From Chrysophaeum taylorii (lineage: Eukaryota > Sar > Pelagophyceae > Pelagomonadales > Pelagomonadaceae), in assembly GCA_029834535.1 (NCBI GenBank), contig JAQMWT010000587.1, positions 105,240-169,239 on the forward strand: a stretch of DNA of 64,000 nt, in the 5' to 3' direction. The position numbers were made by a program, and so were the translations under genes. Positions 1 to 10,237 of the stretch are shown in pieces. The notes under the pieces are model-generated. The model was not told the DNA's origin. It made no database searches and saw nothing but the letters and a program-made list of their open reading frames with translations. Within the stretch, counting starts at the first letter, position 1. Each line of letters begins with the position of its first letter.

Positions 1-700
1 GTGCGCTGCCCGGCGGCGCACCGGGGTGCGCGGGCGCGCGGCCGGGTCGTCGGCGCGCGCGCGCGCGGCATTGTTGTCGACTGGACGTCAACCCGCGGTC
101 GCGACGGCGGCGAAGACGCCGACACGCATCGTATCGGTGCGCTGCCCGGCGGCGCACCGGGGTGCGCGGGCGCGCGGCCGGGTCGTCGGCGCGCGCGCGC
201 GCGGCACGCTCGTCGCGGTCGTCGCCGCGTTTTTCGTGGTCTTCGATCCGTAGCGGGGGAGAGTCCGAGGCCGCGGTCGCGACGCGGTGGCCGCTGGCAG
301 CGGCGACGAAGACGCCGGCACGCATCGTATCGAAGCGCCGGGCCCGGCGGCGCGGAGCGCCGCCCGTCGAGCGAGCCGCCGAGTTTTTTTTCGGGTTTGT
401 CGACTGGACGTCAACCCGCGGGCGAGTCCGATACCGCGGTCGCGACGTCGATGGCCGCTCGCAGCGGCGACGAAGCCGGCGGCACGCATCGTATCGAAGG
501 TGAAACGATGTTCGATCCACCGAGTCGACGGTCGAGTCTCGTTCGCTCTCGCGCGTTCTCGAGGACGGCCCGTCGGAAGATCGAGTCGTGGCCGTGGAAG
601 CGGGCTTTGACCAAAGACGCGAGCGCGGCAAGCCGTTGTCGATTTCGGTGGCCGGTCGCAGCGGCGACGAAGACGCCGGGCAGCATCGCGCGCGTACCGA
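1..700. repeat. GC-rich degenerate tandem repeat array
   Basis: A block starting GTGCGCTGCCCGGCGGCGCA at 1 recurs at 137, so the first period is 136 bp. The phrase CGAAGACGCCG followed by CACGCATCGTATCG ends successive units near 136, 332 and 497, and a weaker form lies near 665-690. Unit length therefore drifts from about 136 to 196 bp. Several frames stay open on both strands because GC-rich repeats lack stops, but no known domain is encoded. I regard it as non-coding satellite-like DNA running off the left edge. Confidence 0.6.
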
Positions 701-778
701 AGAGTTCGCGCGGAATAAAGGCGAAATCGCGTCGCATTTTTGCGCGCGCCAGAACCCCGAAAGAACCCCGAACGTAAA

Positions 779-801
779 ACGCCGGCATGCGATGCCGGCG
801 T
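779..801. other. Perfect hairpin-forming inverted repeat
   Basis: ACGCCGGCAT, three bases, then ATGCCGGCGT form a perfect 10-bp stem. It lies just beyond the GC-rich array. There is no U-tract, and in a nuclear eukaryotic context a terminator role is not implied. Confidence 0.5.
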
Positions 802-915
802 CGAGGCTCGCGTAGCGTCCCTGGCTCGAGCGCGTCGTCCCGTTTGCCGGGCGAAGGCTCCATCGCCGTCGCACGCGACAACCTTACTTCAAAAAAATTT
901 TTTTACGACTACAAC

Positions 916-1095
916 CTTACCCTGATCGCTGACTGCGGGCGATGGAGGACGGTGCCTCACGAATCCTGAGTCTTGCGAGGGCCATCCGCCCTCCCGGCGT
1001 AGGTTGGCACCTATTCGCCTCCCGGGCGTGCCGGTTGGCAGCCGGAACGTTCGCTGTGGGACGGTGCATGGCCGGGGTGCGAAGACGGAAGGTTA
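916..1095 (+). mobile_element. SINE family copy, 5' part only
   Basis: This matches the first half of the elements at 52236-52604 and 54797-55160: it starts CTTACCCTGATCGC, contains GATGGAGGACGGTGCCTCA, and stops after AGACGGAAGGTTA. The 3' half with its TTAG tail is missing, so this copy has lost its 3' end. Confidence 0.65.
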
Positions 1096-1262
1096 GGGTT
1101 TTCTTCCTCGAAATACTCGCGATCTACGACTACGCCAGCATACAGCCAGCATAGAAATCGACCATCCGACAGGGTTTTCTTTTCATCGAATACTACGGGT
1201 TTCCTTCTTCGAAATACTCACGACTAAGGGTTTTCTCCTTCGAAATACTAACAGGATCCGAA
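1094..1262. repeat. Short direct repeats around TTCGAAATACT
   Basis: The phrase GGTTTTCTTC(C)TCGAAATACT occurs four times with small changes (near 1097, 1171, 1198 and 1231). Farther right, CATACATT(A/C)(C/T)CAAAAGAACAGAAAGTA occurs near 1388 and 1483. No coding potential is evident. The stretch up to 1563 holds nothing else I can name. Confidence 0.45.
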
Positions 1263-1890
1263 CTCGAGACGTACGTACAGCAACTACCCCAGATTCTCGC
1301 TCAAACTTCTACGGTCTCTCCGATACTACAAGGCTCGCCGTAGATAGCAAGAACAAAACATTTTATAAACATTAATGCTTTTGGCGCATACATTACCAAA
1401 AGAACAGAAAGTAGGTCGCGGGTGAAGCGTTTTGAAATGAATCGGCTTTACAAAACGCAGATTTTGTGTGCCCGTTTCGAGCATACATTCTCAAAAGAAC
1501 AGAAAGTAGAGTTCCGTTAATTGATCCTCACACACAGACACACGTTTCCCAATTAATTATTGTGGACAAGTGCAGGCCAGTAAGTTCACCTAGTCCCAAT
1601 CTCTAACCCCAGTAAGTTCACCTGGTCCCAGTAAGTTTCATATAAGTTCACCTGGTCAGTAAGTTCACCTAGCTCTAACCAACTCCTTCGAGCTCGTCGC
1701 TCTCGCCTCCGCCAATCTAAGCTGCTTCGATCTGCATGCGCCGCCAACCTTTGAGTGAGTTTACTCTAAAAACCCTTTGCTCTAAAACCCCAGTATGTTC
1801 ACCTGGTCCCAGTTTCACCTGGTCACTCAGCTCACCTAGTCCCAATCTCCAACCCCAGTAAGTTCACCTGGTCCCAGTAAGTTCACCTAC

Positions 1891-2479
1891 AGTGCGCGTG
1901 TAGACGCCGTGAGGGGGCTTATCGGTATTGCGCAGTACGTGTGGGGTAGGGTGGAGTCGTCGACCCAGATGAGTATATCCTCGGGGATGCCGATCGACAG
2001 AGAGCCACGTAGAGCTGGACGTGGCAGAAGACGGGTTTCGCCAAGAGGACGCCGACCTCGCGGGGCGTCTGGCCCTGGCTCTTGTTGATCGTTTGGCGTC
2101 GGCGGGCCTTAAGGGATCCAGGTTGGAGGAGCCTCGGTGACAACGACACGATCGATCATGTATCTGGTACCGTTGCAGTGGCCGTGCGACGGGTCGAGGT
2201 TGCGAAGACTTTAAGCTCGCGATCAAAGTCAGCATGCCGTTGGTTGTCAGGGAGTTGAAAACTCTACTGTAAAGAGCGAGGCGTCGTCTTCCGACCCAGC
2301 CTAGTCAGCCGAAAAGAACTCCGACGCCTCGTCTCCGGGAAAAAGGCCGCGGTCATGCGCGCGTTGTCAGCATCGACAACATCGTTTCGACGGGGCGTGA
2401 GAATGGCGCGCTGAAAGAGCCGCCGCGGGTCGTGGAAATAGTCTGCGAGGTCGCCGTAGACGGCTTGGAGGATCACTGT
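1891..2479 (-). pseudogene. PIF1-like helicase C-terminal fragment, unit 1
   Basis: Read on the minus strand in two frames, it carries the sequence around RAILTPRRNDVVDADNARM and then the helicase motif V/VI block (NKSQGQT, then LAKPVFCHVQLYVALCR). These are hallmarks of PIF1-type helicases, including those of Helitrons. Frameshifts separate the blocks, the N-terminal Walker A and B motifs are absent, and the end runs into the AGTAAGTTCACC minisatellite. It cannot encode an active helicase. Confidence 0.7.
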
Positions 2480-2930
2480 CTGGCTCTCGCGCCTACCTGA
2501 TCCTTACTCTCGCGCCTACCTGATCCTTACCCTAAATCGAGGGACAAACAGACAAACAAACAAACAGACAAACAGACAAACATCTGTCGATTAGTAGTTA
2601 GGACAAGTGCAGGCCAGTAAGTTCACCTAGTCCCAATCTCTAACCCCAGTAAGTTCACCTGGTCCCAGTAAGTTTCATATAAGTTCACCTGGTCAGTAAG
2701 TTCACCTAGCTCACACCAACTCCTTTGAGCTCGTCGCTCTCGCCTCCGCCAATCTAAGCTGCTTCGATCCGCACGCGCCGCCTACCTTTGAGTGAGTTTA
2801 CTCTAAAAACCCTTTTCTCTAAAACCCCAGTATGTTCACCTGGTCCCAGTAAGTTCACCTGGTCACTATATTCACCTATCCCAATCTCAAACCCCAGTTA
2901 GTTCACCTGGTCCCAGTAAGTTCACCTACA

Positions 2931-3519
2931 GTGCGCGTGTAGACGCCGGGAGGGGGCTTATCGGTATTGCGCAGCACGTGTGGGGTAGGGTGGAGTCGTC
3001 GACTCAGAAGAGCATATCCTCGGGGTTGCCGATCGACAGAGAGCCACGTAGAGCTGGACGTGGCAGAAGACGGGCTTGGGCAAGAGGACGCCGACCTCGC
3101 GGGGCGTCTGGCCCTGGCTCTTGGTGATCGTTTGGCGTCGGCGGGCCTTAAGGGATACAGGTTGGAGGAGCCTCGGTGACAACGACACGATCGATCATGT
3201 ATCTGGTACCGTTGCAGTGGCCGTGCGACGGGTCGAGGTTGCGAAGACTTTAAGCTCGCGATCAAAGTCAGCATGCCGTTGGTTGTCAGGGAGTTCAAAA
3301 CTCGACTGTAAAGAGCGAGGCGTCGTCTTCCGACCCAACCTAGTCGGCCGAAAAGAACTCCGACGCCTCGTCTCCGGGAAAAAGGCCGCGGTCATGCGCG
3401 CGTTGTCAGCATCGACAACATCGTTTCGACGGGGCGTGAGAATGGCGCGCTGAAAGAGCCGCCGCGGGTCGTGGAAATAGTCTGCGAGGTCGCCGTAGAC
3501 GGCTTGGAGGATCACTGTC
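2931..3519 (-). pseudogene. PIF1-like helicase C-terminal fragment, unit 2
   Basis: Nearly identical to unit 1. The motif V/VI block reads TKSQGQTPREVGVLLPKPVF then HVQLYVALCR. The upstream block reads in a different frame from the downstream block, so the same frameshift is present. No walker motifs are present in the unit. Confidence 0.7.
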
Positions 3520-3990
3520 TGGCTCTCGCGCCTACCTGATCCTTACTCTCGCGCCTACCTGATCCTTACCCTAAATCGAGGGACAAACAGACAGACAAAC
3601 AAACAGACAGACAGACAAACATCTGTCGATTAGTAGTTAGGACAAGTGCAGGCCAGTAAGTTCACCTAGTCCCAATCTCTAACCCCAGTAAGTTCACCTG
3701 GTCCCAGTAAGTTCACCTAGTCCCAATCTCTAACCCCAGTAAGTTCGGTGTAACTTACACTGTAAGCCCACTCGTGCTCACACCCACTCACCCCACTCTC
3801 CTTCGAGCTCGTCGCTCTCACCTCCGCCAATCTAAGCTGCTTTGATCCGTACACGCCGCTAGCCTTTGCGTTCACTCTAAAAACCCCAGTAAGTTCACTT
3901 GGTCTCAGTAAGTTCACCTGGTCACTAAGTTCACCTAGTCCCAATCTCAAACCCCAGTAAGTTCACCTGGTCCCAGTAAGTTCACCTATA

Positions 3991-4577
3991 GTGCGCGTGT
4001 AGACGCCGGGAGGGGGCTTATCGGTATTGCGCAGCACGTGGTAGGGTGGAGTCGTCGACTCAGAAGAGGATATCCTCGGGGTTGCCGATCGACAGAGAGC
4101 CACGTAGAGCTGGACGTGGCAGAAGACGGGCTTCGCCAAGAGGACGCCGACCTCGCGGGGCGTCTGGCCCTGGCTCTTGGTGATCGTTTGGCGTCGGCGG
4201 GCCTTACGGGATACAGGTTGGAGGAGCCTCGGTGACAACGACACGATCGATCATGTATCTGGTACCGTTGCAGTGGCCGTGCGACGGGTCGAGGTTGCGA
4301 AGACTTTAAGCTCGCGATCAAAGTCAGCATGCCGTTGGTTGTCAGGGAGTTGAAAACTCTACTGTAAAGAGCGAGGCGTCGTCTTCCGACCCAGCCTAGT
4401 CAGCCGAAAAGAACTCCGACGCCTCGTCTCCGGGGAAAAAAGGCCGCGGTCATGCGCGCGTTGTCAGCATCGACAACATCGTTTCGACGGGGCGTGAGAA
4501 TGGCGCGCTGAAAGAGCCGCCGCGGGTCGTGGAAATAGTCTGCGAGGTCGCCGTAGACGGCTTGGAGGATCACTGTC
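3991..4577 (-). pseudogene. PIF1-like helicase C-terminal fragment, unit 3
   Basis: Third copy of the same fragment, with a few point differences from units 1 and 2 and a short deletion near 4040 (the CACGTGGTAGGG junction lacks TGTGGGG). It has the same frameshifted organisation and the same truncation into the minisatellite. Confidence 0.7.
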
Positions 4578-4697
4578 GGGCTCTCGCGCCTACCTGATCC
4601 TGACTCTCGCGCCTACCTGATCCTTACCCTAAATCGAGGGACAAACAGACAAACAGACAAACAGACAGACAGACAAACATCTGTCGATTAGTAGTTA

Positions 4698-5128
4698 GGA
4701 TAGGATAGGATAAGGGTGGCTGTGTTGGTAGAATGGTTCCGGTACATCGGACTGTGTTTCCGGTACTATGTACCGGAACATGACATTACTTACCCCTAAC
4801 CTGCTCAATCATCATTCCATCAACACGGTACAGGTGTGTTCGTTCAGCATTTAACGAGTGCTGAGTGTTCTTGAGAGCTACGGGCATCGGATCGTTTTTC
4901 CGTCCTTCACGAACGTGTTGTACGTGACTGCTTACGTGTCGGTTCGCAATTTTGTTTACGTGTCGCGACGATCTCATTGTCGCTTTCTGACGTTGAATCA
5001 ACGTTGAAGTGTCATTGATTCAGCTTCATCATCGTGGTCACCGCTTTTCGAGCCTGGCCCTCATCCACGTTGTGTATCTACGTGACACAGATCACACGTC
5101 TTCGAAATACACTCTGTGTATAACTTTT
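4698..5128. other. Gene-free stretch left of gag relic
   Basis: It begins with GGATA repeats directly after the third helicase unit. It then has inverted TTCCGGTAC / GTACCGGAA arms around 4738-4779. It may contain the 5' flank or LTR remnant of the gag relic that follows, but no matching second LTR is present in the window. Confidence 0.3.
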
Positions 5129-6440
5129 ATGTCGGATTGGACGCGGCAACTCGCGCTACGCGTGGACTCACCATGATGGGCATCCTGTTTGTGAAATGCC
5201 CCCGTTAACTCCAGGCAAGCAAGGCCACTGCCGTGATGGTTGCGTGATGGTTGGCCTGTCTGGAAGCATCGTATGGTCGCGTTTGTGGAACAAAACGACG
5301 TCGATCATCTGACTCTCAAAACTCGAGTATGATGATGATGACCCTGTTCATCGTCGTCTGTATCGTCCGGACAATACGGAACTCTCGGAAGCCCAAGAGC
5401 AATACGCGCATGCTCAACGCGAGTGGTTTTCGGCAGTTGCATATTTACTGCATGCTTCTTGCCCACATTGCAAACGTGCTATGGCTCGTTGCCAAGTTTG
5501 TAAAATTGCTGAGTCATGGGAACATCTGGAAGGCTCGTCTTAAGGCTTTGGGGCTCAACGTGTGCTTGCTATCAAAAACGCGTTGTATCAGCTTCATGCC
5601 CCTAATGGTTTTGAGGAGCTCGATAAATTCCTCACCGAAGATGATCATTATGTTCTTCTTCTACGTGATTATGCTACGCAATCCGATGTGCCTTTCAGTG
5701 ATCAAGATATTCGGGAATATATCCTCAGCAAACTCACTCATGCGTGTTTCGCATATGTAGTCCAAGCTGCTGATGCTTCTTATTCGGATTTACGTTCGCT
5801 CCGGAATTACTTAGATACCCAAGTGAGCAACTATTTGCTTCACCATCCGAACCCGACCACCAACAATACGACGCTGTATCCATTCTCTACTGCCTCACCA
5901 CCGGTCGCCAACTATACTGCTCGCGGCCGTTCCTACTATCGTGGACGTGGCCGCGGCCGTGACCATGATTCTCCCGGCCGAGGTCGCTGGCGAGGCAGAG
6001 AACGTCCGTTTTCGCGTGGACGTAGACGTAGCGGTGGTCGTGGACGTGGTGGACGTGATGACCGTTCGCGCCACAATGATCGTCACCACGATCAACAGCA
6101 GTTACTGATTCGGTTCAACCCGCGTGACACCCGATTCGATTCCGTCGAATGTGACGACTGTCACAACTTGGGGCACTTCGCCGCACACTGCCCATTCCGT
6201 TCCCAACGCCAACACTCTCGTCGTGACCATCAAAATCATCATGTGTATGGACCATCGCCGTATGGTAGTACGCCACCATATGCGCCCTTCGTTGCTGTTA
6301 CCGCTGCTCAACCTGTCCAGCAGCAACCGAGTCCTTCGTTCATGACTGCGTTTTTTTTTCGAGGAGGTAAGTCGAAGCTTGGACGTTTATTGTTCAACAC
6401 AAAAAATGATGACAAGCCCGAGCCCAACAGGATCAGGTGA
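5129..6440 (+). pseudogene. Decayed copia-type gag with CCHC zinc knuckle
   Basis: Reading from the ATG at 5129 needs several frame changes (near 5190, 5325 and 5545) before a long open stretch from about 5562 to 6440. The open part has the helical Gag region, an RGRGRGR-rich segment, and a zinc knuckle CDDCHNLGHFAAHC (C-x2-C-x4-H-x4-C), typical of Ty1/copia Gag. No protease, integrase or reverse transcriptase follows; sequence switches to a host gene at 6483. It differs from the copia element at 44.9 kb, whose Gag shows no zinc knuckle. It is a 5' remnant of a separate retroelement. Confidence 0.65.
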
Positions 6441-6482
6441 CGCCTGTTCCTCAAAGGATAGGGGTCGAAGACGCTGGCTGAC

Positions 6483-7310
6483 CTATCCGCTGCTGCCGCC
6501 AAAACGGTAGGCGGAGACTTTGGTACCGAGGATGGCGCCGTCGAAGATGCGGTGGGCGTGGTCGTGTTCTGCGGCGCCGGCCGCGACGAGAAGCGGGACG
6601 AAGTGGTCTTCCGCACCTCGGGGGTGCGCCCAGTCGGCTTCCGGAAGCGAGCGCCATTCGGCGAGGCGTTTGGCGCGGTTTTGGACGTCGAAAACGGCGT
6701 CGGCGAGCGCGGCGTCCCACGCGGCTCCCGTCGGCCTTTTCATTCCCGACGTATTACGAAAGTTCGCGAATTGACCGCCAAAGTCGAAGCCGTCAAAGTT
6801 GTGGAAACTCATGCCCGAGCAAAGGACGAGCACGCCGTCGTCGCGGAGCGGCGCGAGAGCTCGGCCGAGCCCGAGATGGATCGATGGATCCAAGGACGCG
6901 TGGATCGAGACGGCGACCACGGGCACGTCGGCCTCGGGATACGCGAGCATGAGCGGAACGAAGACGCCGTGGTCAATCCCGCGCGTTTCGTCGAGCTCGC
7001 ACCCGAGGCCGGCCTCGACGAGGAGGTCGCGGATGCGAAGAGCGAGCCCGGGATTCCCGCGCGCCGCGTATTCGTACTCGTACGTCTCCTTTGGGAATCC
7101 CCCGTAGTCGAACAGCAGAGGTGGCGCGGGGTGCGCAGAGACGCGGATCGGGTCTGCCTCCCAATGCGCTGTCACGCACACGATGGCTTCGGGTCGCAGG
7201 GTCTCCCCCGCTATCGATTCGAGGTGACGCCGCGTGACTGGGTCCGCGCCCATCACCGGCATCGGCCCGCCTCCGTGGGCCACATATAAAGTCGCCATGC
7301 GTTCTTTCAT
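6483..7310 (-). CDS. LigB-family extradiol dioxygenase (DODA-type)
   Basis: About 275 residues, the usual length for class III extradiol ring-cleavage dioxygenases of the DODA/YgiD type, which use Fe(II) or Zn(II) to open catechol rings such as that of DOPA. Metal-binding signatures are visible: VAHGGGPMPVMG at the N-terminus, CVTAHWEADPI, the mid-domain RGIDHGVFVPL, and EDHFVPLL near the C-terminus. The ATG at 7310 or the one 12 bp downstream (7298) fits the family start; the frame is open further upstream but that part is Ser-rich and unlike the family. It is divergent from the YHYH gene, with about 127 bp between starts. The natural substrate cannot be told from sequence. Confidence 0.85.
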   Translation of the reverse strand: MKERMATLYVAHGGGPMPVMGADPVTRRHLESIAGETLRPEAIVCVTAHWEADPIRVSAHPAPPLLFDYGGFPKETYEYEYAARGNPGLALRIRDLLVEAGLGCELDETRGIDHGVFVPLMLAYPEADVPVVAVSIHASLDPSIHLGLGRALAPLRDDGVLVLCSGMSFHNFDGFDFGGQFANFRNTSGMKRPTGAAWDAALADAVFDVQNRAKRLAEWRSLPEADWAHPRGAEDHFVPLLVAAGAAEHDHAHRIFDGAILGTKVSAYRFGGSSG

Positions 7311-7437
7311 AGTCGTTCTGGTTAGAAGAAGTTTCTGATGAGAACGAACTTCGGAAGAAGAAGAAGAATGCGCCTTGGTCCACACACGCAGTAGTACTTA
7401 CTTACTTAACCCTCCGCAAAAATAATTAATACCCTCG

Positions 7438-8553
7438 ATGGCTGCGCCCCCAAGCTACGAGGAGTCGTGTCACCACCCGACCTTCGGCACTCCGCCGCCA
7501 ACTTACTGCGGCCCGCCATCGTACGACGAGTCGCATCATCACCCGCCAGCTCATCATCATCGTCACATGAGAGGAGGGGGTCGAGGGCCTCCGCGGAACC
7601 ATCCCGGTCGCGTGTTACTCGAGGAGGCGTGGCGCGCCTCGCAGCCGCTCCAAGATGGAGGGACGTTTGGTCGCGAGCTCGACGGTCCGCCGCTCGCGTG
7701 CGGTCTGAGGGCAAAGACGCGAGCGCGGCTGGGCGACGGCGTCGTTCTCGTCAAGTCGAACGGCGTGCCAGACTACGACGTTCCCGCGACCTGGAAGGGC
7801 TATTCGCGGTCGGGGCGGTGGGACGGAAACCCCAACTCGATCGGCGAGCAGGACTATCTGTTCGCGTTCCCCCTCGTGCCCGGGCCGCCCGGGCCTCCCG
7901 TCCCGACGCCGCTCGGACCCGTCGGCGTCGCCCAGAACGGCGTGCCCTTCTACGACCCCCGAGCGGCAGAGGGCGCCGATGCCGTACAGATCGAGGCCTT
8001 CGACGCGTGCTGCGGCCACCCCGACGGCAGCTCGAGGTATCATTATCATCAGTTCCCCAAGTGCTGCGCCGGCGCCTCGTCCCTCGGTCAGCTCGCCGCG
8101 ACCCAACCGGGATCTGTCGCGGCCGCGCTCCGGCAACAGCTCCGCGACGAGAGACCGTCCCCTCCCCTCGGGGCTGCCTTCGACGGCCACCCGATCCACG
8201 GACCCGTCGGCGTCGGGCGAGGCGGGCCCGTGCGGCTCCTTCGGCCCTCGTTCCGGGGTACGACCTACGTCGAGGGCTCGGGGGACCTCGACGAGTGCAA
8301 CGGCGCCCTCGGCCCCGACGGTGTCTACCGGTACCACGCTACGGTCTACCTCGACGGCGATGACGTCGTCCCCGTCTACCCCTACATCCTCCCCGCCTAC
8401 CGGTCCCGCCCCGACCCGCGCAACTTCCCCCCCCACGCGCTCCGCCAAATGGGAATCACCTACGACGGCACGAAGGAGAACCTCCACCGGCGTTTTCGTA
8501 ACCTGCCCGTCGCGACGCCAGTCCCCGACGACCTACCCCCACCCTACGAATGA
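7438..8553 (+). CDS. YHYH-domain protein
   Basis: A 371-residue single-exon protein. The N-terminal ~60 residues are rich in Pro, Tyr and His, with PPSYEES / PPSYDES and PPPYE-like motifs, and the C-terminus ends PPPYE; such PPxY-type motifs can bind WW domains. The centre is a YHYH domain: GVAQNGVPFYDP, CCGHPDGSSRYHYHQFPKCC, AFDGHPIHGP, and DECNGALGPDGVYRYHAT followed by YPYIL. The conserved His and Cys suggest metal or redox chemistry, but the family's biochemical role is unknown. No signal peptide or membrane segment is seen. Confidence 0.8.
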   Translation: MAAPPSYEESCHHPTFGTPPPTYCGPPSYDESHHHPPAHHHRHMRGGGRGPPRNHPGRVLLEEAWRASQPLQDGGTFGRELDGPPLACGLRAKTRARLGDGVVLVKSNGVPDYDVPATWKGYSRSGRWDGNPNSIGEQDYLFAFPLVPGPPGPPVPTPLGPVGVAQNGVPFYDPRAAEGADAVQIEAFDACCGHPDGSSRYHYHQFPKCCAGASSLGQLAATQPGSVAAALRQQLRDERPSPPLGAAFDGHPIHGPVGVGRGGPVRLLRPSFRGTTYVEGSGDLDECNGALGPDGVYRYHATVYLDGDDVVPVYPYILPAYRSRPDPRNFPPHALRQMGITYDGTKENLHRRFRNLPVATPVPDDLPPPYE

Positions 8554-8582
8554 ATAAATAGGCGACTTGTTTATTAGTGCAA

Positions 8583-8625
8583 CCCAAAGAAGAACAAGAA
8601 GAAGAAGAAGAAGAAGAAGAAGAAG
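8583..8625. repeat. (GAA)n microsatellite
   Basis: A run of AAGAAGAAG lies between the stop codons of two converging genes (8553 and 8635). Confidence 0.85.
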
Positions 8626-8634
8626 GTCGGGTGG

Positions 8635-9723
8635 TCACAACTGGTCGGCGCCGGGGAAGGCGCGGATCCAGCAGTTGATGGCGACCTTGTCGCGGCCGGG
8701 GGACCGCGGAAGCGCGGCAGCGGAATGTCTCGTGCGGAGGTCGGGGTCGCCCTGGGGGGTAACGTTGCACCAGGCGAGCGCATCGCCCTGGGTTGGGCGA
8801 AAGGAAAGGTCGAGGTCCGGAAAAGTGGTCTCGCCACCCTCTGCGACGGTGGTTAGGTAAACGAGGACGGTGCCGAGCCTCTGGCCTCCGAGCGCGAGCT
8901 GGTCAGGGTCTTCGAGAAGATCCCAGTGCGCCTCATAGAAGTGCCTGTCGTCGCGGTACCGGACCAGCTGGAGCGACTCGCAGTGCGAGCGGTCGAGGCC
9001 AAAGACGGCCGCCGCGCGAGCGGATACCTCGTCGACGACGCGACGCCCGGACGCGAGCGACGCCGTCTCCGACGTCCGCGCGCTGGCCTCGCCGTGGACC
9101 AGCGAGGGTCGCCACTCCTCGACGAGCCCCAGGATCTCCTCGATCTCCTCCGTCGACACGAATCGCTCGAGTCGTTCGACCCCCGGGACTTTGAGCTTGG
9201 CTTTCCAAGCCGTCTCCCGGGGCGCGTCTTCCCCGAACGGGGGATCGACCACCGCGCCACGAGACCGCGCCACGGCAAAGCACCGGCTCAAAAGCGCGAA
9301 CTGGTCCGCGTCGAAACGCTCGCGGGCTCCGCGCGCGGCCCTTCCGATCGCGTCGAAAAGCGTCTCGGCGACGACGTCGACGCTCGCGAACGCCCGGGCC
9401 GTAGACACGAGCGCCTCGGGACCGCGGGCCAGCGCCGCCACCTCCCCGATGCGCGGCGCTAAGCTCGCGGCGACCTCCGTGAACTCCTGGGGGCTGCCGC
9501 CGTGCGACGCGAGAGCCCACGATGCCATGCACAGCGCCAGCGGCTCGTCGCATCCCAGGAGCGCCCGGGCCCCCTCGGACACTTCGAGAGACGTGCGATC
9601 CCCCGCGAGAAGCCACATCCCTAGCTCGCGCTCATCCACGGGCATCGAGCCCCCCCGCACCGACCCCAACGGCACGCGCATCGACGACGCCAACGACAGC
9701 ATACCCAGCATCATCATACTCAT
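8635..9723 (-). CDS. Prolyl-4-hydroxylase-like 2OG-Fe(II) oxygenase
   Basis: About 362 residues. The N-terminus from the ATG at 9723 is hydrophobic (MSMMMLGMLSLASS), consistent with a signal peptide into the secretory pathway; an upstream start at 9774 would bury it. The C-terminal ~200 residues form a prolyl-4-hydroxylase alpha-type domain: LQLVRYRDDRHFYEAHWDLL gives the H-x-D iron ligands, GTVLVYLTTVAEGGETTFPD is the jelly-roll signature, RTRHSAAALP gives the distal His, and GRDKVAINCWIR gives the Lys that binds 2-oxoglutarate. The reaction is probably prolyl hydroxylation of secreted or wall proteins. The middle ~170 residues are Ala-rich and unrecognised. Confidence 0.85.
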   Translation of the reverse strand: MSMMMLGMLSLASSMRVPLGSVRGGSMPVDERELGMWLLAGDRTSLEVSEGARALLGCDEPLALCMASWALASHGGSPQEFTEVAASLAPRIGEVAALARGPEALVSTARAFASVDVVAETLFDAIGRAARGARERFDADQFALLSRCFAVARSRGAVVDPPFGEDAPRETAWKAKLKVPGVERLERFVSTEEIEEILGLVEEWRPSLVHGEASARTSETASLASGRRVVDEVSARAAAVFGLDRSHCESLQLVRYRDDRHFYEAHWDLLEDPDQLALGGQRLGTVLVYLTTVAEGGETTFPDLDLSFRPTQGDALAWCNVTPQGDPDLRTRHSAAALPRSPGRDKVAINCWIRAFPGADQL

Positions 9724-10237
9724 CCAAACCCTCGCTTTTTTTCCGGAACACAAACTCGAGTGCGCCGGCAGCACCTTGTGTGTGTGTGTGTGTGTCTGTC
9801 GTCGTCCATGGCGACCTCAACTTTCTCCGTGGGTTGGCACCCTCGTGTCCTCGCAGGAGATCGTCGTCGATTCCGACTCCGCCGACGGCGGACCTGCGGG
9901 GCGCGTAATATTATTATTATTATTACCAGGGCGATCGGAGATAATCCCCGTAACCGCAAGCACCTCCGGCGCCAGTCTCGAGTATGGAGGTCGATTGTGG
10001 CAGACCACACGCTACGCGGAGGCGACGCCGCACCAGATAGAGTGGCTACTCCTTGTCGAAACGAACTCGCCAGCCAGCCAGCCAGCCAGCCAGCCACCGA
10101 GGTTTTTTTTATTATTGCGGAACGGCCACCCAGTACGTACACAATCAACAATGACCCCGGGACTTGCTTGCCGATCATGAATCCGCGGGCGGCGTCCGCC
10201 ACCACAAGAGAGACTGCTACTATCCCACCATCAGGCT
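9724..10237. other. Intergenic, microsatellite-rich
   Basis: It holds a (TG)n tract at about 9777-9797, ATTATTATT near 9907-9925 and CCAG repeats near 10071-10095. No gene is supported. It separates the 5' end of the hydroxylase gene from the 3' end of the oxidoreductase gene. Confidence 0.6.

Larger units (their letters stand above)
1564..4697. repeat. Three tandem ~1.04 kb PIF1/Helitron-like units
   Basis: Units begin GGACAAGTGCAGGCCAGTAAG at 1564, 2601 and 3640, giving lengths of 1037, 1039 and about 1058 bp. Each has three parts: a minisatellite of AGTAAGTTCACCTGGTCCC-type phrases; a minus-strand PIF1 helicase C-terminal fragment; and an (ACAAACAG)n tail ending ATCTGTCGATTAGTAGTTA. A fourth unit is at 62669-63655. 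The head-to-tail arrangement at near-constant length suggests unequal exchange after insertion of one truncated element. No Rep/HUH nuclease and no clear Helitron termini are visible, so the Helitron label rests on the helicase fragment alone. Confidence 0.7.

Noticed and set aside
1-777. 258-residue frame at the left edge
   Set aside because: Made of degenerate GC-rich repeats; the repeat phrases are translated in several frames with no conserved protein sequence.
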